A stretch of DNA of 64,000 nucleotides from Microbulbifer sp. YPW1. Lineage in GTDB: Bacteria; Pseudomonadota; Gammaproteobacteria; Pseudomonadales; Cellvibrionaceae. The notes under the pieces were generated by a model. It ran no database searches. It had not been told where the DNA came from and saw only the letters and a program-made list of their open reading frames with translations. Below are positions 8,776 to 16,399 of the stretch, piece after piece (positions within the stretch are counted from its first letter, which is position 1; the number at the start of each line of letters is the position of its first letter). The DNA lies in NCBI RefSeq assembly GCF_013367775.1, contig NZ_CP055157.1, positions 434,001-498,000 of the forward strand, written 5' to 3'. The position numbers and the translations under genes were made by a program.

Positions 8776-9846
8776 GTGAACCCTCAGGAAGTACAAGAAG
8801 CAGCAGCGGAAGACAGGCTTGACCAGGCATGTGCCTGGATCGCGCGCCTGCGTTCCGACACGTTCAGCTCCGCTGACCGCCGCGCTTTTGCCGCATGGAT
8901 GACCGAATCTTCTGCCAATCGCCAGGCTTTCGACGAAATGTCCGAGCTCTGGGGCGACTTGGGCGCCTTGTCTTACCTCCCCCTGGATGAACTCTACCCC
9001 GAGAGCGTACCCAGCGCCGAACATCGCAGCGGCGTTGAGCCCGCGCAAGCGAGCACCACTAAGGCACGCTCAGCAAACACCGGCACCACTGGCTGGAACC
9101 TGCCACAGTGGCTGATGGGCGGCAGTGCCGTTGCCGCCTGCCTCGGCATTGCCCTGTGGATCGGCAACCAATGGTTGCAACAGGCGCCGGTACAGCAGCA
9201 GATGTACACCACCGCCGTGGGTGAAACCCGCACCGTCGCCCTGCCCGACGGCTCCGAAGTCAAACTGAATACCAATTCCGAGCTGATCGTCAATTTCAGC
9301 CGGGATGAGCGCCGCACCCAGCTGCTGCGCGGCGAAGCCTTCTTCGATGTAGCCCGCCAGACCTCCCGCCCGTTCACGGTAGCGGCGGGTAGCGCCAACA
9401 TTCGCGTACTGGGCACCCAGTTCAATGTGGAGCGCAACCCGGAAAACACCCGAGTATCCGTCACCGGCGGTGTTGTAGCGGTCAGCGAAGCGCGCGCCGA
9501 TAGCGGCCTGCAGCCAGAATCTGTCAAACTGGTCCGCAACCAGAAAGTGAGCGTCTCCAACAGCGGGCTATCCGATGTCGGCCGCACTTCCGCCGAAGAA
9601 GCCCTGGACTGGACCCGCGGTCAGCTGGTGTTCGACGAGACCCCGCTCAGCGAAGCCCTGGAAGAACTCAATCGTTATCTCAAGGTTCCGGCTGCAGCCT
9701 CTGTCGCCGTCAGCGATAAGCCTCTGTCCGGCACATTCGAGCTGACCGATCCGGAAACCACCCTCGCAGCCATCGTCACCGCCCTGGATTTGGCGCAGGA
9801 TCAAAGCGATCCGAACCTGACTCTCTTGTCAGCCAAGCCCAACTAA
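8776..9846 (+). CDS. FecR-family anti-sigma factor
   Basis: A 356-residue single-pass inner-membrane regulator that holds the ECF sigma factor until the receptor signals. The start is GTG at 8776. Residues about 10-60 form the cytoplasmic anti-sigma domain (DUF4880 pattern: WIARLRSDTFSSADRRAFAA, then SSANRQAFDEMSELWGDL). A transmembrane helix lies near 115-133 (GGSAVAACLGIALWIGNQWL). The periplasmic FecR domain spans about 148-240 (TVALPDGSEVKLNTNSEL, GEAFFDVARQTSRPFTV, IRVLGTQFNV). The last ~70 residues resemble the STN-like DUF4974 domain (FDETPLSEALEELNRYL), which binds the receptor's signalling domain. The STN-bearing TBDR follows 137 bp downstream. Confidence 0.94.
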   Translation: MNPQEVQEAAAEDRLDQACAWIARLRSDTFSSADRRAFAAWMTESSANRQAFDEMSELWGDLGALSYLPLDELYPESVPSAEHRSGVEPAQASTTKARSANTGTTGWNLPQWLMGGSAVAACLGIALWIGNQWLQQAPVQQQMYTTAVGETRTVALPDGSEVKLNTNSELIVNFSRDERRTQLLRGEAFFDVARQTSRPFTVAAGSANIRVLGTQFNVERNPENTRVSVTGGVVAVSEARADSGLQPESVKLVRNQKVSVSNSGLSDVGRTSAEEALDWTRGQLVFDETPLSEALEELNRYLKVPAAASVAVSDKPLSGTFELTDPETTLAAIVTALDLAQDQSDPNLTLLSAKPN

Positions 9847-9863
9847 GATATAAATCCCGCCTT

Positions 9864-9903
9864 GGTGATCGTTCTTTTTTTAGCCAAAAGCTAAGCGATC
9901 ACC
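9864..9903. other. Hairpin between fecR-like gene and TBDR
   Basis: GGTGATCG (9864-9871) and CGATCACC (9896-9903) are perfect inverted repeats. Nested inside is TAGC-CAAAA-GCTA, with a T-run before the inner stem. Read as RNA this is a 40-nt hairpin 18 bp after the fecR-like stop and 80 bp before the TBDR start. It could be a partial terminator or a 3'-end processing signal that lets receptor and regulator be expressed at different levels. Confidence 0.5.
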
Positions 9904-9983
9904 GTCACCGCACTACTAACCAGAAATAATCTGCAAATTCCGGTCACCGATCGTGCCGGACATGTGGGTGGGATAAAAGGTCT

Positions 9984-12878
9984 TTGAACTTCCGGCACTG
10001 GGCAGCACTGTCACTGACTGGACTGTTTGCACTCTCGGAGAGTGCTGCGGCCGCCTGCCCGAAATCCGGGGTAACACTGCCGGCCGGGCCCCTTTCCCGC
10101 GCTTTGATTACCCTCGGCCGCGAATGCCGTGTCTCCCTGGTGGTACACGCCGCCAATGCTTCCGCTGTATATGTGCCAGGGCAGGATCTGGAAACGCCCG
10201 ACGGCAGCATTGCTCCGGCACTCCACAAACTACTAGACAAGACCCCACTGACATTCACCCATGCCGGCACCAATGCCATTGCCATTGTCGCCCGCGGTGA
10301 AGGACCTGAGCAGGACACTTCAGAACCCCCTTTACTGCCCGCCGAAGAAGTGACCGTAACCGGCCAGAATCTCACAGGCAGCCACTTGCGCCATCTGAAG
10401 CTGGACAGCTATGCGCCGATCGATGTTCTGGCGCAGCCGGAACTTGAGATTACCGGTGCGCAGACAATATCCGAGCTACTCAAATTCCTGCCCGCGGTTT
10501 CAGGTAACTCCACCAGCACCTCGGTAACTAACGGTGGCAACGGTACCGCCACTGTCACCCTGCGCGGACTACCCGCGAGCAACACCCTGGTGCTGATTAA
10601 CGGCCGCCGTATCGTGAATAACGGCTTCGGGGGCGAAGCCGCGGACCTGAACACCATTCCCCTGTCTGCCGTGGACCGTATTGAAGTACTGAAAGATGGC
10701 GCCTCGGCGGTGTACGGATCGGACGCGATCGCCGGCGTGGTCAATATCATTCTGCGCCGGGACTTTGACGGGCTGTCTGCCAATAGTTACTACGGCCAGG
10801 CCGAGCGTGGCGATCAGGAGACTCACTCCTTTAGCCTGACCTGGGGCGCGGGTAACGAGCACAGCCACTTGATGTTCAGCCTGGCGGATTATCGCCAGGG
10901 GGAAATCTTGAGCCGCGACCGCGCCCTATCTGCCTCTGCAGATAACCGGCCCCGCGGCGGCACCGACCTGAGGTCTTCAGCCTCGCCCCAAGGCTACATC
11001 GGCCTGTCCGATGGCGTGCTGACAAGTACCGCCGATGGATACCAGACCTGGACCCCGGAAGACCTGTACAACTTTCGCGAACACACCTCGGCATTGGTGC
11101 CATCGGAAAGACAGTCCGTATACATTGCAGCCAATCACAGCCTGAGCGATGCGGCGGAAGCCTTTGCGGAACTCATGGCGATACGCACTCGCTCGGAAAA
11201 CACCATGGCGCCGACGCCGGTATTTACCCGCTTCGACAACGGTGACCTGAGTATCGCTGCGGACAACATCTACAATCCGTTCGGTGAAGAGATCACCGAC
11301 GTACGCAAACGTGTACTGGAGCTCGGACCAAGGATCCAGCACAACGGGACCGATACCTGGCGTCTAAATACCGGCCTAAAAGGGCAGATCGAAGAATGGC
11401 AGTGGGAGCTGACCGCTGCCTTCCACTACACCCGAGCGAAAGAAGCTTTCAACAACCTGATTGATCCCAACAAGCTATCCACAGGCTTGAAAGGACCGGA
11501 TTCCTGTAACGGGGATACCGATTGTGTCGCGGTCGATCTGCTGGGAACCCCTGGGAGCATTGATCGTGAGCAGCTGGATTTCATTCGCGCGGTAAACCGT
11601 GTCAACGGTGCCACACGCATGAACTCTCTCACGTATGTCGCCGACGGTCCGGTGGGCAGGTATGCCGCCGGAGATATTCTCGCCGCAGCGGGCGTCGAGT
11701 TACGTCGCGAGGCAATCGACTTTACATCAACCGATGCTGATGGGCTTTCCCTGATCGGCGGGGTTGCATCCGGCTCTGCGCAAGGCGAGCGCATGATCGG
11801 CGAGGCCTTTGCGGAAATTTCGATACCGCTGAGGGAAAACACCTTATGGCTCGACGGCGCAATTCGCTATTCCGATTACAGCGACTTTGGCAATACCGCG
11901 AATCCCAAACTGGCGCTGCGCTGGCGTCCCTGGCCTGCCCTGCTGGTGCGTACCAGTTACGCCACCGGCTTCAAGGCTCCGACCCTGGTGGATATGAACC
12001 AAAAAGGAAGCCAGAGCCAGGAATTTCTTTTTGATCCCTGCACCAACAGCAACGCAGACACTCTACCCGGCTGTAACGGCCGCGCAGATCAGGCGCGCAT
12101 CCAGTACCTGACAGAATTTGGCGGCAACCCGGACCTACAGCCCGAAACCTCCGACAACCGATCAATCGGCCTGGTGTGGACACCCGGCGACTTTACCGGG
12201 TTCCAGGCCAGCCTGGATCTGTTCGACATCCGCCAGAACGATGTGATCGACACCAATCCCCAGTACCTGATCAACCAGAACGCCATGAGCGGGCTGTTCC
12301 TTGATCGCGTGCAGCGCGATGCGCAGGGAGACATCACCCGCATTGTCGCCACCCGCCTGAATATCGGCGCCCGGGAAGTGCGCGGGATCGACACAAGCAT
12401 GCGCTACCAGTATCAATCTGAGGCACTTGGACTCATTCGCTGGTCGATGAACAGTAGCCATATGGATAGCTACCTGAACCAGCTGGCGCCCGGCAGCCCC
12501 ATTGAAGACCTCGCAGGCACCTTCGCTGACTCCGCCAGTGGCGGCGCTGGCTCACTGCCCCAGTGGAAAGCGAACACCGGGGTTTACTGGCGGCGCGGAC
12601 GCTGGGAAGGTGGATATACCATTCACTACGTGAGCAGCTTGCGAGAAAACTTCACGCTCAACAATCAGTCCGTCACCCGCGACATCGACAGCTGGTCAAC
12701 CCACGATGTGCAGGTGGCATACGATGTGCCCACTGGATTCCGTTTCGCCATCGGCGTCGATAATTTTCTCGACGAGGCACCACCGTTTGCAGCGTCGGCA
12801 TTCAATGATAATTTCGATGCCCGCACCTACGACCTGAGCGGCCGCTACTGGTACACCACTTTCAGCTTCAATATGTAA
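9984..12878 (+). CDS. TonB-dependent receptor with N-terminal signalling (STN) domain
   Basis: A 964-residue outer-membrane active transporter. I use the TTG at 9984, preceded by AAAAGG at good spacing; no in-frame ATG gives a better signal peptide. Residues about 1-23 are the signal peptide (WAALSLTGLFALSESAAA). Residues about 30-110 form the STN domain (LPAGPLSRALITLGRECRVS, then PALHKLLDKTPLTF), which relays ligand binding to FecR. A TonB-box-like EEVTVTGQ follows near 119. The plug domain has LRGLPASNTLVLINGRRIV and VLKDGASAVYGSDAIAGVVN, and the beta-barrel ends in YTTFSFNM with a terminal aromatic/hydrophobic pattern. It is the only receptor in this window with an STN domain, matching its place beside the sigma/anti-sigma pair. 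The ligand is unknown. Confidence 0.93.
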   Translation: MNFRHWAALSLTGLFALSESAAAACPKSGVTLPAGPLSRALITLGRECRVSLVVHAANASAVYVPGQDLETPDGSIAPALHKLLDKTPLTFTHAGTNAIAIVARGEGPEQDTSEPPLLPAEEVTVTGQNLTGSHLRHLKLDSYAPIDVLAQPELEITGAQTISELLKFLPAVSGNSTSTSVTNGGNGTATVTLRGLPASNTLVLINGRRIVNNGFGGEAADLNTIPLSAVDRIEVLKDGASAVYGSDAIAGVVNIILRRDFDGLSANSYYGQAERGDQETHSFSLTWGAGNEHSHLMFSLADYRQGEILSRDRALSASADNRPRGGTDLRSSASPQGYIGLSDGVLTSTADGYQTWTPEDLYNFREHTSALVPSERQSVYIAANHSLSDAAEAFAELMAIRTRSENTMAPTPVFTRFDNGDLSIAADNIYNPFGEEITDVRKRVLELGPRIQHNGTDTWRLNTGLKGQIEEWQWELTAAFHYTRAKEAFNNLIDPNKLSTGLKGPDSCNGDTDCVAVDLLGTPGSIDREQLDFIRAVNRVNGATRMNSLTYVADGPVGRYAAGDILAAAGVELRREAIDFTSTDADGLSLIGGVASGSAQGERMIGEAFAEISIPLRENTLWLDGAIRYSDYSDFGNTANPKLALRWRPWPALLVRTSYATGFKAPTLVDMNQKGSQSQEFLFDPCTNSNADTLPGCNGRADQARIQYLTEFGGNPDLQPETSDNRSIGLVWTPGDFTGFQASLDLFDIRQNDVIDTNPQYLINQNAMSGLFLDRVQRDAQGDITRIVATRLNIGAREVRGIDTSMRYQYQSEALGLIRWSMNSSHMDSYLNQLAPGSPIEDLAGTFADSASGGAGSLPQWKANTGVYWRRGRWEGGYTIHYVSSLRENFTLNNQSVTRDIDSWSTHDVQVAYDVPTGFRFAIGVDNFLDEAPPFAASAFNDNFDARTYDLSGRYWYTTFSFNM

Positions 12879-13325
12879 AGCAACAAGTGAAGCAACCTCT
12901 GCCAACTGATTTCACATCTTTCAGTTTTTCCCTCTATCCTGTTTCCTGATCTCCCGTTTCGTGTAAAGCGGGGACACTTTATCTCCCTTGTTTAGGGCAG
13001 ATACCCTGTTGCGCTTCCGCAGCGCGCTTTATTTCTTTGTGCAGCAACGAAGACGCACAGAAATGAAATCCCCGGCGACATGCACATTGTCGTCCAATGA
13101 TCGCCCCGCAATAAAAGCAGCGCACATGCTGTTCGCCTTTCCCTCCATTTTTGACGTCGCATTTGGCACAAGCGAACCAAAGGCGCAAATTCATTCACAA
13201 AATGACTTGAACGAAGAAAAATTGTTCTAGGGTTGATAGCAAGCCTTTGTTGATAGATGTATGCAGTTGTCAGAGAGGGCGCGGCCAAATTCGGCGAACA
13301 TCACCGGTATCAGGAGAGGTATACC
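12879..13325. other. Intergenic region upstream of the second TBDR
   Basis: 447 bp with no convincing gene and no clear terminator after the first receptor. The last 130 bp are A+T-richer and end in the ribosome binding site AGGAGAGG at about 13311-13318. I see no repeat or operator that I can defend. Confidence 0.5.
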
Positions 13326-16103
13326 ATGGACAAAACCCGTCTTTCTCGGGCAATCAAGGGCGCGATCGCAGCTGCCGCCGTTACATCCAGCTTTTCTACC
13401 GTTTCTATTGCTCAGGATGCACAGGCGCAGGTTGAGGAAATTGTTGTAACCGGTTCTCGCATTCAACGTGCGACGGATGCCAATAGCGCCACCCCGATCA
13501 GCGTCTTTGACGCAGCACAATTGGAACAATCAGGCCAGACAACCCTGGAGGACTTCCTGCAGGATGTTCCCTCCATGACCGGTGGCCAGTTGGGCTCTTC
13601 CGTCAACAACGGCAGTGCCGGTCTCGCCACCGTATCTCTGCGCGGCCTCGGCTCATCGCGCACACTCATTCTGATGAACGGTCGCCGCCTCAGTTCATCC
13701 GGCGGTGCGACCGGTGTGGTTGACCTGAATACCATTCCCACATCAATTATCGAGCGCGTGGAAATCCTGCGCGATGGCGCGTCGACCATTTACGGCTCTG
13801 ACGCCATTGCCGGTGTTATCAACATCATTACCAAGAAAGGGTTTGAAGGCGCGGAACTGACCGCGAGCTACGGCAGTTCTACCCATGGTGATGGTGACGA
13901 GTATCTGGCGGCAATGACCTTTGGTACGGGCAATGACAAAGGCCATGTGATGCTGAATGCGCAGTACACCAAGCGCGATGAAATCGGCCAAGGCGAGCGC
14001 AACTTTTCCGCATGCCCCCTGCGGGAAATTGGCGGCAACGTGGTTTGTGGCGGTAGTGCCACCACAACTCCTGCTCGCTTCTCCCCTGCATCCAGCTCAG
14101 ACCAGCTGATTGTCGACCCGGTCACAGGGAACGTGCGCCCGTTCAATGCGGCGACCGACGCCTACAACTTTGCTCTGGCCAGCTACCTGGTTACGCCGCA
14201 AGAAGTTGCGTCCATGTATGGCTACGGCACCTACCAGTTGTACGACTGGAAGGATGTGACTACCGTCAACGCCTTCTCTGAGCTGTCTTTCGTCAACCGC
14301 CGCTCCGATCAGTTGATGGCTGCAGAGGGCACTTTCTGGGGTCCGGTAGTACCGGTAACCAACCCCTACAATCCGCTGAATGAGCCGGTCAATATCGGTC
14401 GACGCCTGGAAGAAACCGGCGGGCGAGCTTTCACCCAGGACCTGAATACCTGGCGCGGTGTTGTAGGGCTCGACGGTGAATTCTGTAACGAGTGGACCTG
14501 GGACCTGTCCTACAACTATTCCCGCTGGGTGGACTCCCAGATCGACCGCGGCCGCGGTAACACCGTCCGCTTCGAGAACCTGCTCGACCCCGTTGCCTGT
14601 GCTAACGATCCCGAGTGTGCGGATGCGGTAGGCGCAACTGGCGTTCCCGCATGGAACCCCTTTGCCTCCGGCACCCTGACGCCAGAGATGCAGAACTACG
14701 CGCTGGTTACCAACTCACCGATCGAGCGCTCGTCCCTGCGCAGCTTCCAGGCCAACCTGGTGGGTGACTTTGGCGACTGGGCCCTGACCGGCGAAGCTCC
14801 GGCATGGGCAATCGGTTATGAAAACCGCGCGGAACGCACCGAGATCGTTCCCGACGGCGCGGCAGAAATCGGCCAGATCTACTTCGTGAATGGCGATGCC
14901 TGGGGCGGTAACTACAGCGTGGACGAGTTCTACGGCGAGGTCCGGGTACCCGTGCTGGAAGGACGTCCCTGGGCGCAGGTACTGGCCTTCGAAGCCTCTT
15001 TCCGCTATTCGGATTACAGCACCATCGGTGATGACACCACTTTCGGCTTCGTGGCGGAATATGCACCTTTAGATGAGCTCCGCTTCCGCGGCACCTACTC
15101 TGAAGGCTTCCGTGCACCCGGTCTGGACGACCTGTTCCTGACGCCGACCGTCTCCGCCGAGACTTATGCTGACCCCTGTAACGAGTATGGCGCTGGCGAC
15201 AATCCCAATGTCATCGCCAACTGTCAGGCGGACGGCATTGCGCCCGGTACCACCATTGCCTCCACTCAGGCGACCGGCCTTTTCGGCGGCAACCCGGACC
15301 TCAAAGCAGAGAAATCCGAAAGCTGGACCCTCGGCATGGTTTGGACACCGTCCTGGACCGATGACATGGGCTTCACGGTGGACTATTTCAACATCAACAT
15401 CGATGACGCGATTGGTACCCTTACCACCAACACCATCGTTAAAGGATGTTATGAAAGCCCTAACTTCAGCTCGCCGCTGTGTAGCCTGATCACCGGTGCG
15501 CCGTCTGTGGGAACCAGCCCGTCTCCCGACGCACCCACGCGCCGCGCATCCGACCTGACCATCGCAGGCCAGCTGCTGAACAGCCAGAACGTCGCAACCT
15601 TTGAGACCTCTGGTGTGGACCTCGGTTTCGACTACAGCGTCGATGCAGGACCCGGCGTCTTCAGTGTCAATCTCTCAGCCACCTATCTTCACGAGTGGAA
15701 ATACCGCGGCAGCTCCGAAGACCCGACCATTGATCTGGCGGGCTACTTCGGCGCAGACCCGGTTACCACCGCGATCGTTGCCTTCCCCGAGTGGAAGTTC
15801 TACGGCACCCTGGGCTATGAGTACGATTGCTGGAGCGCCTTCACCACCGTGCGTATGCTCGGCGCAGTAGATGACTTCGACCCATCCCCCGCCGATCTGG
15901 CAACCAGAATCGATACGACCTGGTACCAGGATGTGAACTTCAACTACTTCCGCTGGGAAAACCTCAAGCTGACCGGTGGTATCCGCAACGTATGGAACCA
16001 GCAGCCGCCCTACGTCACCAACAACGATGACATGAACACCCTGATGAGAAGCTACGATACCGTCGGCCGCTTCTTCTACGGTACGGTCACCCTGCAGTTC
16101 TAA
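13326..16103 (+). CDS. TonB-dependent receptor
   Basis: A 925-residue outer-membrane receptor. I start at the ATG at 13326 (MDKTRLSRAIKGAIAAAAVT), preceded by AGGAGAGG at 8-nt spacing, rather than the longer frame from 13257. A signal peptide ends near SIAQDAQA (residues 25-32). The TonB box/plug start is VEEIVVTGSRIQRATDAN. Plug motifs are VSLRGLGSSRTLILMNGRRL and ILRDGASTIYGSDAIAGVIN. The barrel closes with FFYGTVTLQF, ending in the Phe needed for BAM-mediated insertion. It lacks an STN domain. Its codon use (many CTC, CCC) differs from the next two receptors. A terminator follows at once, so it is probably monocistronic. The substrate is unknown. Confidence 0.93.
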   Translation: MDKTRLSRAIKGAIAAAAVTSSFSTVSIAQDAQAQVEEIVVTGSRIQRATDANSATPISVFDAAQLEQSGQTTLEDFLQDVPSMTGGQLGSSVNNGSAGLATVSLRGLGSSRTLILMNGRRLSSSGGATGVVDLNTIPTSIIERVEILRDGASTIYGSDAIAGVINIITKKGFEGAELTASYGSSTHGDGDEYLAAMTFGTGNDKGHVMLNAQYTKRDEIGQGERNFSACPLREIGGNVVCGGSATTTPARFSPASSSDQLIVDPVTGNVRPFNAATDAYNFALASYLVTPQEVASMYGYGTYQLYDWKDVTTVNAFSELSFVNRRSDQLMAAEGTFWGPVVPVTNPYNPLNEPVNIGRRLEETGGRAFTQDLNTWRGVVGLDGEFCNEWTWDLSYNYSRWVDSQIDRGRGNTVRFENLLDPVACANDPECADAVGATGVPAWNPFASGTLTPEMQNYALVTNSPIERSSLRSFQANLVGDFGDWALTGEAPAWAIGYENRAERTEIVPDGAAEIGQIYFVNGDAWGGNYSVDEFYGEVRVPVLEGRPWAQVLAFEASFRYSDYSTIGDDTTFGFVAEYAPLDELRFRGTYSEGFRAPGLDDLFLTPTVSAETYADPCNEYGAGDNPNVIANCQADGIAPGTTIASTQATGLFGGNPDLKAEKSESWTLGMVWTPSWTDDMGFTVDYFNINIDDAIGTLTTNTIVKGCYESPNFSSPLCSLITGAPSVGTSPSPDAPTRRASDLTIAGQLLNSQNVATFETSGVDLGFDYSVDAGPGVFSVNLSATYLHEWKYRGSSEDPTIDLAGYFGADPVTTAIVAFPEWKFYGTLGYEYDCWSAFTTVRMLGAVDDFDPSPADLATRIDTTWYQDVNFNYFRWENLKLTGGIRNVWNQQPPYVTNNDDMNTLMRSYDTVGRFFYGTVTLQF

Positions 16104-16122
16104 TCAGCAGAAATCCTCTCCA

Positions 16123-16150
16123 AGCCCCGCCAATCTGGCGGGGCTTTTTT
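16123..16150 (+). terminator. Rho-independent terminator after second TBDR
   Basis: AGCCCCGCCA-ATC-TGGCGGGGCT followed by TTTTTT, 20 bp past the stop codon. Confidence 0.9.
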
Positions 16151-16310
16151 ATTCTGGCTACTTTTCCACCACACCAGCCCCAAACAGCTCAAATTTCAAC
16201 CGATCCGCACGTAATTGGTGCGGACGTACCTGTCATTACACCTTTTAAGAAAAAAATGTGATTTTTTCTGGAGGGATTGGTCACTTGATCCGTTATCTAC
16301 ACGTTGGGAC

Positions 16311-16340
16311 AGAAATGGCCGCTTGGGGGCAGCCATTTCT
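16311..16340 (+). promoter_or_regulatory. 5' leader hairpin with TTGGGG loop, third TBDR
   Basis: AGAAATGGC pairs perfectly with GCCATTTCT (9 bp). Next are one C/A mismatch, two more G-C pairs and a TTGGGG hexaloop. The motif GTTGGG immediately precedes it. It ends 59 nt before the ATG at 16400. A hairpin of the same design with a different stem sequence precedes the next TBDR gene. Another 7-bp hairpin (TCCGCAC/GTGCGGA, about 16204-16224) lies upstream without a counterpart. Confidence 0.6.
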
Positions 16341-16399
16341 ATACATCGCCACTCGATGGCAAACCATATAAATCCAACGATCTCAAGAGAGGATTTCCA

